Part shown: positions 24,855 to 33,231 of the stretch, piece after piece
Position numbering within the stretch: position 1 is the first letter of the stretch
Layout: the number at the start of each line of letters is the position of its first letter
DNA from: Lysinibacillus macroides
Lineage (GTDB): Bacteria; Bacillota; Bacilli; Bacillales_A; Planococcaceae
DNA: 64,000 bases
Assembly (NCBI RefSeq): GCF_001281525.1
Contig: NZ_LGCI01000010.1
Location: 920,869-984,868, forward strand
Reading direction: 5' to 3'
Made by a program: the position numbers and the translations under genes
The notes under the pieces: model-generated
What the model saw: the letters and a program-made list of their open reading frames with translations, nothing else
The model's database searches: none
What the model was told of the DNA's origin: nothing

Positions 24855-25053
24855 AATATAGTTCTCCACTATCGACAACTTCACTGCATTGGTAGCAGTA
24901 CACTATTTCATATGTGTTGGATACTTCGTCAGTTTTATCTACAATCTCCCCGTTCATGGCACTTTCCTCATTACAAATGAGTTGTTTAGCTAATAAGGAT
25001 ACTTCGTTATAAAACAAGTGGTCATTTCCACATTTCTCGCACTTATATTTCAT
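24853..25053 (-). CDS. Small zinc-ribbon-like protein (66 aa)
   Basis: Starts MKYKCEKCGNDHLFYNEVSL with CxxC at the N-terminus and a second CxxC (YCYQCSEVV) near the C-terminus, a likely zinc ribbon. Early-region phage gene in a tightly packed minus-strand run; function unknown. Confidence 0.65.
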   Translation of the reverse strand: MKYKCEKCGNDHLFYNEVSLLAKQLICNEESAMNGEIVDKTDEVSNTYEIVYCYQCSEVVDSGELY

Positions 25054-25059
25054 TATTGT

Positions 25060-25305
25060 TCACCCTTTCTTTTGACATTGTGGTGTCGGCTCTATATCAT
25101 TAAGACAACCGTAATAGATGCTGTCTAATGCGTTTTTATTGTTGACTATTTTAACGTTGCATACCTGATGTAAATATATTCCTATATTTTGATCCATTAC
25201 TGTAATAAATACTGCTGTCTCACCTTTATTAATCCCACCTGCACAGCCAAAGCATTCGCGGATCTCATGAGTTGTCACAAGTCGTGCTTGTTCAATTTTT
25301 AACAT
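25060..25305 (-). CDS. Small Cys-containing phage protein (81 aa)
   Basis: MLKIEQARLVTTHEIRECFG with CFGC, one further mid-protein Cys pair element and a C-terminal CQKKG; a possible metal-binding domain. Overlaps the upstream gene by 14 nt. Not recognised. Confidence 0.55.
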   Translation of the reverse strand: MLKIEQARLVTTHEIRECFGCAGGINKGETAVFITVMDQNIGIYLHQVCNVKIVNNKNALDSIYYGCLNDIEPTPQCQKKG

Positions 25306-25573
25306 TTGTTGACTCCTCCGTTACCTCCACCCAGTCAAAATGATTCATCATGTGCGTATAGCCTGCATTACAAATCGCATCTTCACCAAACTTTTCAAAA
25401 ATAGCTTTCTCCCAATTTCGCATCCAATTTTCAGCGTTTTCTTTGTTGTAGACGATATTCGCTTGACTTAAATCATCTGTAAGCCCCTCATCATCGTCAT
25501 TGCCTGTATAGTATTGAGGTACGTCTAAATCATTAAATTCATCTTTCAAACGCAAAACCCAAGCGTCTTTCAT
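25292..25573 (-). CDS. Hypothetical phage protein (93 aa)
   Basis: An acidic protein (YYTGNDDDEGLTDDLSQANI) with WMRNWEKAIFEKFGED and a Met-His-rich segment. It has the look of small early-region phage proteins; no domain found. Downstream of the adenine methyltransferase gene by about 80 bp. Confidence 0.55.
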   Translation of the reverse strand: MKDAWVLRLKDEFNDLDVPQYYTGNDDDEGLTDDLSQANIVYNKENAENWMRNWEKAIFEKFGEDAICNAGYTHMMNHFDWVEVTEESTNVKN

Positions 25574-25651
25574 TCAATTCACTCACTCTCTATGGTATAA
25601 TTTCCGTAAAATACATAATGAGGTAAAACTATGGACATATTTTCATTGTTT

Positions 25652-26458
25652 CTAAAACAACGTCTGTTGCCTACATCCATGTTCTGCAGCAACTGGATTA
25701 ATATAGAGCACTTCTATTCTTGCAGCCCCACCTTCCGCTTTAGCCGACTTACACTCCTTATGCCAATCTTGCAACATGTCGCTATATAGCTCATTTTCAT
25801 AGCCCGATAAAATAACCGGACCAGGATGGTTGTTTAACACTGTAAGTAATTCCTCGTGCTGCTCGTTTGTCATTTCATGTTTATAGCTGGTTGTTGTTCT
25901 TGTTGATAAGATGTAAGGCGGATCAGCATAGATTAAAACGTTCTGCCTCGAGTAACGTTGGATTAATTCGACTGCAGGCTGGTTTTCAATTTGTACACCG
26001 ATTAATCTTTCAGCGACGACAGCAATTTTTTCCGGAAAAGCTAGCCATTCTTTGCCTGGTAATGGGCCATTCATTTCAATCATTGAGCGCCATCCTGTAC
26101 GGTGGCTTGTTTTACCTCCACGCCCTTGCCACAGACGGACGATTAAGCGTCTAGCTCGTTCCAGCTCGTCATCCGCAGCCGTATAACTGTTGTAATATTC
26201 CTCCCTTGCATGTGGTGTAAATTTAATTTGATGGGCCAATTCGTCTGGCCGCTCTCGACTAACCTGAAATAGATTAACAATTTCCCCATCTAAGTCATTG
26301 ACAGTCTCCAGCTGGCTACGATTTTTTGAAAAAAGCACGGCTCCGGATCCAAAGAAAGGCTCTAAATATGTTTCATGATCTGGGAAGTGGCTGATTATCC
26401 AATCTGCTAAAGACCATTTGCTGCCTGGATAATGTAAAATGCGCGGTATGCTGCTCAT
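25652..26458 (-). CDS. D12-class DNA adenine-N6 methyltransferase (268 aa)
   Basis: Start at MSSIPRILHYPGSKWSLADW (26458) is chosen over an upstream frame. The AdoMet-binding motif (YLEPFFGSGAVLF) and the catalytic DPPY (IYADPPYILSTR) are present, as in Dam-like enzymes. It overlaps the ASCH gene by 4 nt and is the third of three DNA/RNA-modification-related genes. It probably protects phage DNA from host restriction; no cognate nuclease is nearby. Confidence 0.88.
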   Translation of the reverse strand: MSSIPRILHYPGSKWSLADWIISHFPDHETYLEPFFGSGAVLFSKNRSQLETVNDLDGEIVNLFQVSRERPDELAHQIKFTPHAREEYYNSYTAADDELERARRLIVRLWQGRGGKTSHRTGWRSMIEMNGPLPGKEWLAFPEKIAVVAERLIGVQIENQPAVELIQRYSRQNVLIYADPPYILSTRTTTSYKHEMTNEQHEELLTVLNNHPGPVILSGYENELYSDMLQDWHKECKSAKAEGGAARIEVLYINPVAAEHGCRQQTLF

Positions 26459-26904
26459 GGTGCAAGCGCCTCCCCATCCCATTCCCATAGACTAAGTTGC
26501 CCTTTTACTGGCACCGGCTCAGATAAAGGCTTTACACTATCAAGTTCCCATGCGTAGCGACCTTCCGAGTAGTCTCCGAATTTCATTTCTAACCCATTTA
26601 TTACTCCGTCTACATTTTCCAAAACGGCTGCATCTTCGCAAAAATTTAATACCACTTTGTGACAATCAATTAACTCGGCTGTTGCAAGCACAACCCCTGT
26701 TGGTAATTGCTCATGAGATGTAATGCCATGTTGCTGCAATATGGCATTGATCCAATAATCCTTACAAGCATCTTTATCTACTGCCTTTCCAGCATGGATT
26801 GCTAATGGCCCACGGTATTTCGTCTGCCAGCTACGTGTCTCAAACCTCTTCTCGCCCAAAGCAATCAATGAGGCCCACGGCTGTTTTATTGTGATGGCTT
26901 TCAT
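26455..26904 (-). CDS. ASCH-domain protein (149 aa)
   Basis: Start at MKAITIKQPWASLIALGEKR (26904, AAGGAG upstream), with KRFETRSWQTKYRGPLAIHA, the signature of ASCH/YqfB-like proteins that bind RNA or modified nucleosides. Lies between the cytosine and adenine methyltransferase genes. Possible roles are amidohydrolysis of modified nucleosides or RNA binding. Confidence 0.8.
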   Translation of the reverse strand: MKAITIKQPWASLIALGEKRFETRSWQTKYRGPLAIHAGKAVDKDACKDYWINAILQQHGITSHEQLPTGVVLATAELIDCHKVVLNFCEDAAVLENVDGVINGLEMKFGDYSEGRYAWELDSVKPLSEPVPVKGQLSLWEWDGEALAP

Positions 26905-26942
26905 GTTAAGCTCCTTTCTGCTACGTATTTTTGACATTGTGC

Positions 26943-28178
26943 TTAATAAAGCTCTTTGGCAATGGCCGCTATCACATTGACAGTGACGCTGTTGCCAGCT
27001 TGCTTGTACAACTGGCTATCTGAATTGACTTCTGAAGCTCTATCGAATGCCCAATCAGGAAAACCTTGCAGTCGCCAACATTCGCGTGGAGTTAATTTTC
27101 TAATTTCACACCCTTGTATTAAATGATTATTTTGTTCCCAACTATTTTTGGTAAGAGTAGGAGCAATGTTAAAAGTATTACCTTTGTTAAATCCTCTACT
27201 TTCCTGTGCTGTTAGGGTAAACATTGGCTCCCCTGGTTCTTTTATTCTTCTTCCATCCTGTCTTTTTTCTAATCGATCAGGAGTTAGGACTGGTTGAACA
27301 ATTTTCAATCCTTCGCCTTTATTTGTTGTTAAAGTAGGTGATAAACCACCAATACCATAAACTTGTCCATTAATACCGTTACCAGAAGGATTAACGTTCC
27401 CTGGCACCATTATCTTTGGTTCTTGCATTCCACCCTGCATTGTCGGAAGGGCTGGACTTATTCCGTCAATACTATAAACTCTTTTGATGTATTCATCACC
27501 CTTTATTTCAAGGTTTCCGATTACATTTATTTCTCCTGTTTTCCCATTCGTTTCAATATATGTGCCTTCACGTTGCGACTCTGGGTATCTGGCAGTAAGT
27601 GTTCCTGTCGTGATTCTGCTTTCATTAACCGGTCCAGATGCTTTTTTGATAGGAAATACTTTTCTGGTACTTGCTCCTCTAAGATGTCCGATAATGAACA
27701 CCCTTTCTCTGTTTTGAGGTACGTACTCTTTAGAGTTAATACAATCCCATTCTGCATCATACCCGACTTCATCCAGCGTTCTGATGATTGTCTCGAACGT
27801 ATCGCCCCCCTCGTGATTGAGGAGTCCTGTGACATTCTCAAGGAATAAATAGCGTGGTCTGAGAATAGATGCGAAGCGCATAATTTCAAAGAAGAGAGTT
27901 CCCCTAGTATCATTGAAACCTTTTCGCTTACCAGCAACTGAGAAAGCTTGACACGGAAATCCTCCACAGATAATGTCGATACTTCCGATTCCTCGAATAG
28001 CGTCATCTGAAACGTTTGCGATGTCATGAGCCGTCCACTCTCCTTTCGTGTCATGTATTACTTCATAGCTTTTTCTTGCAAATTTATCTATTTCAACGTA
28101 CCCTACGCATTCATGCCCTGCGGCTTCCATTCCTAGACGAAAACCGCCAATTCCCGCAAATAAATCTAAAAATCTCAT
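26943..28178 (-). CDS. DNA cytosine-C5 methyltransferase (411 aa)
   Basis: Motif I (LDLFAGIGGFRLGMEAAGH), catalytic motif IV (GGFPCQAFSVAGKRKGF), ENV motif (LFLENVTGLL), motif VIII region (VPQNRERVFIIG) and C-terminal motifs IX-X (RKLTPRECWRLQGFP, QAGNSVTVNVI) are all visible. The target recognition region (about residues 190-330) contains repeated segments of the type GISPALPTMQGG and GLSPTLTTNKGEG, as in multi-specific phage enzymes. Likely restriction protection. Confidence 0.9.
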   Translation of the reverse strand: MRFLDLFAGIGGFRLGMEAAGHECVGYVEIDKFARKSYEVIHDTKGEWTAHDIANVSDDAIRGIGSIDIICGGFPCQAFSVAGKRKGFNDTRGTLFFEIMRFASILRPRYLFLENVTGLLNHEGGDTFETIIRTLDEVGYDAEWDCINSKEYVPQNRERVFIIGHLRGASTRKVFPIKKASGPVNESRITTGTLTARYPESQREGTYIETNGKTGEINVIGNLEIKGDEYIKRVYSIDGISPALPTMQGGMQEPKIMVPGNVNPSGNGINGQVYGIGGLSPTLTTNKGEGLKIVQPVLTPDRLEKRQDGRRIKEPGEPMFTLTAQESRGFNKGNTFNIAPTLTKNSWEQNNHLIQGCEIRKLTPRECWRLQGFPDWAFDRASEVNSDSQLYKQAGNSVTVNVIAAIAKELY

Positions 28179-28258
28179 ATGTTTTCACCTCGCTTGCTAC
28201 ACAAAATTGGCATTGTGCTTAATACCCTAATTCATTTATTAATTCCGTTACTCAATCC

Positions 28259-28627
28259 TCAGTATGGAATAATAAAACTAACCGAGTATTCACATATGAT
28301 TTTTTTATCCTTTCTTATCAAAGAATTTTCCGAAACAATAAGTGATTTCTTTGCATCTCTATATGTGTTGGGATATTTTTCTTTATTTACAGCGAGTATA
28401 TATTCCCATAATTTATAATCTTCTGCTTCACTTTCAGGTTCACTATCACAGCCACTATCACACCACTGTCGGTATATTTCCTCTTCTAATTCATCGCTTT
28501 CAGTAGTCACATAGTATTCTTCTGAATACTTGTTATAGGCAAAAAATATTTTGTCATACCTAGTTATTTCAGAAGATAATCTTTTCACTTCTCTTAAAGC
28601 GTCAGTTGCACCATCAAACTTTTTCAT
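28259..28627 (-). CDS. Hypothetical acidic phage protein (122 aa)
   Basis: Start at MKKFDGATDALREVKRLSSE (28627) has AAGGAGG at good distance; the frame extends further upstream without RBS. Very acidic middle (ESDELEEEIYRQWCDSGCDS). No family recognised. Early-region gene. Confidence 0.55.
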   Translation of the reverse strand: MKKFDGATDALREVKRLSSEITRYDKIFFAYNKYSEEYYVTTESDELEEEIYRQWCDSGCDSEPESEAEDYKLWEYILAVNKEKYPNTYRDAKKSLIVSENSLIRKDKKIICEYSVSFIIPY

Positions 28628-28667
28628 AATGTCCTCCTTTCTGTGCTGCACACTTTGGTTCTTATGC

Positions 28668-29162
28668 TTAAAATAAACTAAGCTGCTCATATTTTTGTTG
28701 TTTGGCGGCCACGTTCACCTTGACCGCTTCTGGTACAGTTCTTGCCCCAACCTCAAATGCAGTAGCTGTTCCTGATTCTTCAACCGATATAACACGCTCA
28801 AAACAATCCGCACGTTTATACGCCCCAATCGGCGCATCTGGACGGTGCTTGTAATACACACTGTAATAACCGTTTGCTTTTGGCTCTGTAATGATGTACT
28901 CCTCACCAATCAGATAAAAATGTGAGGGTGGCTTAACTACTCGAGCTAGGTACCTGATGGGTGCTTGTGTTGGTGCATCTACAGTTACTAGCTCAAAGCG
29001 ACTCCTTTGGTAAACCCCGAAATGCGACTCCGCTCGAGGGAAACGACTAGCGTAGTATGCTAGGACGCCATGCGGAAATAGGTAGTACACCTCGCCTTTT
29101 TTTAGATTAGTTGAAGGCCCTGGATCAACACATCTCCCTAGTAACATCTTCATCTCCTCCAT
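28668..29162 (-). CDS. Hypothetical phage protein (164 aa)
   Basis: Contains two repeated-looking SH3-like stretches (LKKGEVYYLFPHGVLAYY and LIGEEYIITEPKANGYYSV), each of the kind found in small beta-barrel proteins. Ends EQLSLF. Starts within the upstream gene (38-nt overlap). Function unknown. Confidence 0.55.
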   Translation of the reverse strand: MEEMKMLLGRCVDPGPSTNLKKGEVYYLFPHGVLAYYASRFPRAESHFGVYQRSRFELVTVDAPTQAPIRYLARVVKPPSHFYLIGEEYIITEPKANGYYSVYYKHRPDAPIGAYKRADCFERVISVEESGTATAFEVGARTVPEAVKVNVAAKQQKYEQLSLF

Positions 29163-29319
29163 TTATGGTATCCCGTAGTATGTCAAAGATAGTGAGCTGA
29201 TTCTTTAAAAACTCCTGTTCAAGATCATCTAAATGTCGTTGCCAGCAAGTAGGTCCATATTGCCGTATGATAGATTCGCCGCTTTTTAATGGTCTGTTGC
29301 ATCGTTTACAATGACTCAT
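29125..29319 (-). CDS. DUF6011-like zinc-finger protein (64 aa)
   Basis: Starts MSHCKRCNRPLKSGESIIRQ and continues YGPTCWQRH: a CxxC plus later Cys/His pattern typical of small DUF6011 phage proteins. Overlaps the AAA+ gene by 14 nt and is likely co-translated. Function unknown. Confidence 0.65.
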   Translation of the reverse strand: MSHCKRCNRPLKSGESIIRQYGPTCWQRHLDDLEQEFLKNQLTIFDILRDTINGGDEDVTREMC

Positions 29320-30304
29320 GATTATTCCTCGGTTCTAACTCTTGGAGTAATAATTCATCCAATGACTCTTGAATGAGTGTTGCAGTTAAATCTACCGACC
29401 TTAATATACTTTTTGTTTTAGCCTTATTTAAGATAATCTCAACGTCTGAGAACGTTCGGCCAATTAAGTGTGGTAGTATTTCACAGATAAGAAAATGATC
29501 GGCTAGATTTTTGCCCAAATAGAAAAACATTTCGTCCTCATTAGGCAGCTCGTAATCCATACGATTATGAAAACGGCGCCACACAGCAGGATCTATATCA
29601 CTATCAAGATTAGTAGCAGCCAGTAAAACTACCTCATCGCTTAGAGCATCTAAGTTTTGTAATAATGAGTTTACGACTCGTTTCATTTCATTTTCTGGAC
29701 TGTCACCTTGTAGCCTTTTGCGGTTAGTAGCAATCGCATCAAATTCATCCAAAAATAGTACGCAAGGTTGTTCATTGGCCAGATCAAAAATCTTCCTCAA
29801 ATTGCCCGCTGTGCCTCCAAGGTGACTATCAATTAATGTATCTAATCGCACTAGCATAAGTGGTAAATTTAATAGACTTGCCATATAGTGAGCACTAATT
29901 GTTTTGCCTGTACCTGGTGGACCAAATAAGAGTGTTTTGTTAGGAAGCGGGATTTCTGCTTCCCAAAAAACTTCTTTTTTTCTCATAACACTGATAAGTT
30001 CAGCGATAGTTGTTTTATTTTTGGACGTTGGTACAAAGTCCCTGGCTTTAACAGCCGCTTCACTTGGGTAAAAAAACTCACACCCAAGACGCTGCGCCTT
30101 TTCCCCCAAAGGGTTATTACTCCTCTTACCTCTTAATTTCTCTATTTGTACTCGTATCTTATTTGCTCGCTCCTGCAACCCTTTTTTCTCATACTTTTCA
30201 GCAATTTTTTCAGCTTCGTAAGCTATGCTAATTTGGTCACCAGTATAAGCCGTTTTTAATATTCTTAGCAGTTCGTAAAAAAACTTCGGTTCTGTTGTAG
30301 CCAT
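29306..30304 (-). CDS. AAA+ ATPase (332 aa)
   Basis: Walker A GPPGTGKT (about residue 128), Walker B CVLFLDEFDAIA (about 182), sensor region LLAATNLDSDIDPAVWRRF with an arginine finger pair. The N-terminal about 80 residues are helical. It resembles FtsH/IetA-like single AAA+ ATPases without a protease domain. No subtilisin-like partner gene is nearby, so an IetAS-type defence pair is not supported. It may act in phage replication or remodelling. Confidence 0.8.
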   Translation of the reverse strand: MATTEPKFFYELLRILKTAYTGDQISIAYEAEKIAEKYEKKGLQERANKIRVQIEKLRGKRSNNPLGEKAQRLGCEFFYPSEAAVKARDFVPTSKNKTTIAELISVMRKKEVFWEAEIPLPNKTLLFGPPGTGKTISAHYMASLLNLPLMLVRLDTLIDSHLGGTAGNLRKIFDLANEQPCVLFLDEFDAIATNRKRLQGDSPENEMKRVVNSLLQNLDALSDEVVLLAATNLDSDIDPAVWRRFHNRMDYELPNEDEMFFYLGKNLADHFLICEILPHLIGRTFSDVEIILNKAKTKSILRSVDLTATLIQESLDELLLQELEPRNNHESL

Positions 30305-30331
30305 AGCCCTTTCCCCTTTCTAAAATGACGG

Positions 30332-30577
30332 TTATCTCTCGTTATTTTCATACTTGCTACAAGCTCGCCAATTCACTCGTTGATCTGTAGCTGCACCGTT
30401 TGTATTTTGTCGTAAACCACATTTGTAATAGGTTCTGGCATATTGCCTAGCGAATAGATGTTTACAATGCTTACAGCGCTTGTCTTCTGGACCATAACCG
30501 TATGTATTCACCATAGGGTTATGGTCTAGTTTGCTCTCATCAATCGGGATGCCTAAATCTAACTCTATTTGATTCAT
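30332..30577 (-). CDS. Small zinc-finger-like phage protein (81 aa)
   Basis: Start at MNQIELDLGIPIDESKLDHN (30577, GAAGGTG upstream) rather than the longer frame. Cys pattern CKHC...YKCGL...ACSK suggests a zinc ribbon. Lies just downstream of the SSB-tail-like frame (30597-30734). Function unknown. Confidence 0.6.
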   Translation of the reverse strand: MNQIELDLGIPIDESKLDHNPMVNTYGYGPEDKRCKHCKHLFARQYARTYYKCGLRQNTNGAATDQRVNWRACSKYENNER

Positions 30578-30596
30578 AGATTCACCTTCTCTTTTT

Positions 30597-30734
30597 TTAG
30601 AACGGAAGATCCTCATCCATCACTTCTATTGGTGCTTTGCTATTTGCAAATGGGTCCTCATCCACTCGTGTATAGCTTGGCTGGTTCATAGGTTGTCTAA
30701 ATACCGTAGCTGCTGCATGGCGTAGTGTGGACAT
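30597..30734 (-). CDS. Orphan SSB C-terminal-tail-like peptide (45 aa)
   Basis: A short frame, overlapping the end of the next gene by 49 nt, encodes SYTRVDEDPFANSKAPIEVM ending DEDLPF. This is the acidic tail of bacterial and phage single-stranded DNA binding proteins, which docks RecO, PriA, RecQ and annealases. No SSB core (OB fold) is encoded in the window. It is either the remnant of a deleted ssb gene or a small SSB-tail mimic. The ATG at 30734 lacks a strong RBS, so its expression is uncertain. Confidence 0.5.
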   Translation of the reverse strand: MSTLRHAAATVFRQPMNQPSYTRVDEDPFANSKAPIEVMDEDLPF

Positions 30735-30955
30735 TGGCTGTCGCTTAACCGCTTGTGGATGTCTTGTAAGACCGGAAGCGGGAACTGATACTCGCTAATC
30801 AGTTGATTGATATACTTGGCTACTTCCTCATGTGTCATGGATTGTGTCACTGCTCGTACCAGTGCTTGATCGGTACCGTTAGTAAAAGTTCCTTTAGCCT
30901 GCGCAACCTTTGCAAGATGGTTCCGCATGTTCATGTGCTCCTCATGTCTGCTCAT
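30686..30955 (-). CDS. Small helical phage protein (89 aa)
   Basis: A helical protein (MSRHEEHMNMRNHLAKVAQA, MTHEEVAKYINQLISEYQFP) immediately downstream of the DnaD-like initiator with a 4-nt gap. It might be a helicase-loader-type accessory from its position, but no motif supports this. Its 3' end overlaps an SSB-tail frame, which suggests a past deletion joint. Confidence 0.55.
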   Translation of the reverse strand: MSRHEEHMNMRNHLAKVAQAKGTFTNGTDQALVRAVTQSMTHEEVAKYINQLISEYQFPLPVLQDIHKRLSDSQCPHYAMQQLRYLDNL

Positions 30956-30959
30956 CGCA

Positions 30960-31967
30960 CTACCCCTTCCCTAACATTTCCAAGATTTTCTGACGCTCTG
31001 CTTCAAAGTCCATGGTTGATGTTGATTCAGGTACATCAACTGGAATAGTGTCATTGCGGTTCTTAAACCACTCAGGTACAGGTGCTGTTTGCTGTTTTGG
31101 TGGATAATATCTTGGCGATTGATTACGTTGTTGTTTGGCTTGGATTTGTTGATTCTTCCAACGTAAATCCTCAGCTTCCACCGCTTCCAACGTTAAGAGT
31201 TTCTTGTTAAACCAATCTTTTAAGATGGTTTCCACATAACCCCAGTTTGTTTTTCCGTTCAGTACGGCTTTTTCCATCGCATGGATAACTAAAGGCTCTG
31301 ACAGGTCATTTATCCATTGATCCATTTTGTAAATGATTAAAGAGCCCAGCGCCCCAAAATGATTTTGCTCGTAGAACGTAAATGCATTTTGTGCTGGAGG
31401 AGCGGTTTGCTTTTCTGCTGTTGCTGTGTTAGCAGGTGGCTCCTTATCATCATCAGTATTATTAATTAATCTTTCAGTACTTAGTAAATCAGTACTTGGT
31501 ATATTAGTATTTAGTAGTCCTTGATTTTCCACGAATGGTTTTTCCACTCGTGGATTTTCCATGGATGGTTTTTCGGGGTATGGTTCTACCATAGGCTGAT
31601 TTTCCATGGATGGTTTTTCAGGTAATGGCTGCTCTGGTTGTTGCTCCAATTCGCCATCCCCTTCAACTTGGGGTACTTCATAGACCACTGTGATCCAATC
31701 GAATTTACCGTTTTTGCCACGGCGTCTTTCTTTTTTGACATAGCCATACTTTTTCAATTCTGTGAGTGCTGTATTAAAAGATGTCTCACCATCCGTTGCC
31801 CATTGCATAATTTCGCTATTATGAAATGTCCAATCATCAGGTTTAGAGAGCATAAATACATGGATGGCTATTGCTTTCCAACTCAGATTTTTATCATAAA
31901 GTGATGTATTATTTATGACTGTATAATCTTTATTTTTGACTACTCTTACGATGTTTTTATTCTCCAT
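30960..31967 (-). CDS. DnaD-like phage replication initiator (335 aa)
   Basis: An N-terminal winged-helix region (residues 1-about 95: SWKAIAIHVFMLSKPDDWTF, MQWATDGETSFNTALTELKK) is followed by a Pro/Glu-rich linker with repeats of EKPSMEN. A C-terminal DnaD domain (about 190-260: FGALGSLIIYKMDQWINDLS, YVETILKDWFNK) completes it. Predicted to open the phage origin and recruit helicase. Downstream of the ERF gene, the standard arrangement. Confidence 0.85.
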   Translation of the reverse strand: MENKNIVRVVKNKDYTVINNTSLYDKNLSWKAIAIHVFMLSKPDDWTFHNSEIMQWATDGETSFNTALTELKKYGYVKKERRRGKNGKFDWITVVYEVPQVEGDGELEQQPEQPLPEKPSMENQPMVEPYPEKPSMENPRVEKPFVENQGLLNTNIPSTDLLSTERLINNTDDDKEPPANTATAEKQTAPPAQNAFTFYEQNHFGALGSLIIYKMDQWINDLSEPLVIHAMEKAVLNGKTNWGYVETILKDWFNKKLLTLEAVEAEDLRWKNQQIQAKQQRNQSPRYYPPKQQTAPVPEWFKNRNDTIPVDVPESTSTMDFEAERQKILEMLGKG

Positions 31968-31979
31968 CCGCTGGTCCTC

Positions 31980-32159
31980 CTATAAAAATTTATCTAGCCT
32001 TTCACAAATGGCGAAGCTACCTTCGATTCTGATAATTTTGTAATGTGGGTAGCTTTGCCACATATAGCGGCGCACTAGGCGATATAGCTCGGTTTCATCG
32101 CCTGCTGCTTGGTCAAAAATCCACTGCGGCAACAATACTCGGTGTGGCACGTCATTCAT
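31980..32159 (-). CDS. Small phage protein (59 aa) between ERF and DnaD genes
   Basis: An uninterrupted frame from ATG 32159 (overlapping the ERF stop as ATGA) encodes MNDVPHRVLLPQWIFDQAAG followed by a basic RLVRRYMWQSYPHYK region. Translational coupling and conserved-looking composition support a real gene. Function unknown. Confidence 0.6.
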   Translation of the reverse strand: MNDVPHRVLLPQWIFDQAAGDETELYRLVRRYMWQSYPHYKIIRIEGSFAICERLDKFL

Positions 32160-32866
32160 TCGGTCACCTTAGTAGATAACAAATGATTGATTAACATATT
32201 TGCCTCTTTTGCTGTTAACGATTTGGAATGCTTGTCTGGAATCCAACAAGCTTGTAATGCACCGTTGTAAACGGTTTGTACATCTGCCCCAAAAGCTTGT
32301 GCTACTTTTGCTAATGCTTTTTTCAGTTCTGTATACTGGGCACCTGACATTTTTTCTTTTTCTGCATCTATTGATTGTTGAGCAGACTCTTGCACTGGCG
32401 GTTGATTTTGCGGCGGTGGCTGCTGCTGATAAGCATAATCATTGCCACTCATGCCGTTCGCATCATCGTCTTTTTCAGTCGCCAGCCCTAACATGGCTGC
32501 CAAACTATACCGCTTCATATAAGTGATTTGCCCCCCGAAATCTTGCATGCTATTAGCTGCTGGGAATTTAAGTGGGAACGACTTAGCATACTCTCCTGAT
32601 TCGTGCAAAATAATCGTTTCCACACAGGCAAAGATCGTATTCCCCTCCGCTTGCGTATAGCTGTTCTGCATAATAGTTAATTTATTTGCAACAAATACAG
32701 GCTTTACTGCGTCCAAAATGCCGTTTAAATCGGTATACTCGAATGTGTAAGAGCGCCCAGTTTTCGTACGCACTTCTACCTTTGTATTGTGCTTAGGCGT
32801 TTGAATAACAGCCCATGATTTGGCTAACGCAGCCGCAATATTGGTATTACTCTCTGAAAAAATCAT
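32156..32866 (-). CDS. ERF-family single-strand annealing protein (236 aa)
   Basis: Recombinase that anneals complementary single strands. N-terminal ERF domain motifs: YTDLNGILDAVKPVFVANKL and GGQITYMKRYSLAAMLGLAT followed by EKDDDAN. A Gln/Pro-rich linker and a C-terminal helical domain follow. Annealases of this kind often require a partner SSB C-terminal tail (known from RecT/Red-beta work), which makes the orphan tail at 30597 notable. Confidence 0.88.
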   Translation of the reverse strand: MIFSESNTNIAAALAKSWAVIQTPKHNTKVEVRTKTGRSYTFEYTDLNGILDAVKPVFVANKLTIMQNSYTQAEGNTIFACVETIILHESGEYAKSFPLKFPAANSMQDFGGQITYMKRYSLAAMLGLATEKDDDANGMSGNDYAYQQQPPPQNQPPVQESAQQSIDAEKEKMSGAQYTELKKALAKVAQAFGADVQTVYNGALQACWIPDKHSKSLTAKEANMLINHLLSTKVTE

Positions 32867-32919
32867 CGTATCCCTCCTAACCTATTGATTTCTTGAAGCC
32901 AATGGCGTACAATATTTGT

Positions 32920-32972
32920 AACTTATTTTTAAAATGGTATTTTTTAAACCACTGCTGGAACAGTGGTTTTTT
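32920..32972 (+). ncRNA. Predicted small RNA D (about 53 nt)
   Basis: Promoter TTGATT-N17-TACAAT (32885-32913) and a terminator hairpin AAACCACTG/CAGTGGTTT (32946-32969, loop CTGGAA) with T6 on the plus strand. Lies between minus-strand genes, antisense to the start region of the ERF transcript. It lacks the small first hairpin of RNAs A-C, so membership of the same family is less certain. Confidence 0.4.
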
Positions 32973-33207
32973 AATTGTGATAGGAGTAAATTTCTACACC
33001 ATCGATAAAAACAAAAGTTTTATTATTAAACATGTTCCCTTCATAACTAACTGTCTTCACACCTTCTAATTCCAAAAGTGTATTTTCGTTATTAATCAAA
33101 ATTTCGACCTTATCTGTATGAGCGATCACGACATTCAATACATCCTTCTCAAGGTCACATTTCTTAATAACATCTATTGCTAACTGTAATTTCTCGCAAA
33201 TGGACAT
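32971..33207 (-). CDS. Hypothetical phage protein (78 aa)
   Basis: A small beta-rich protein (KVEILINNENTLLELEGVKT, YEGNMFNNKTFVFIDG) starting MSICEKLQLAIDVIKKC. RBS GAGGTG precedes ATG 33207. Its leader contains the strong dyad at 33232-33325. Function unknown. Confidence 0.6.
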   Translation of the reverse strand: MSICEKLQLAIDVIKKCDLEKDVLNVVIAHTDKVEILINNENTLLELEGVKTVSYEGNMFNNKTFVFIDGVEIYSYHN

Positions 33208-33231
33208 AATTTCACCTCATTTCTGACGGGC

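Noticed and set aside
25605..25655. Fifth plus-strand small RNA
   Set aside because: An extended -10 (TGGTATAAT) is present, but no terminator hairpin follows and the region runs into the methyltransferase gene.
29306..30304. IetAS defence system
   Set aside because: Only the ATPase-like half is present; no serine protease gene is adjacent.
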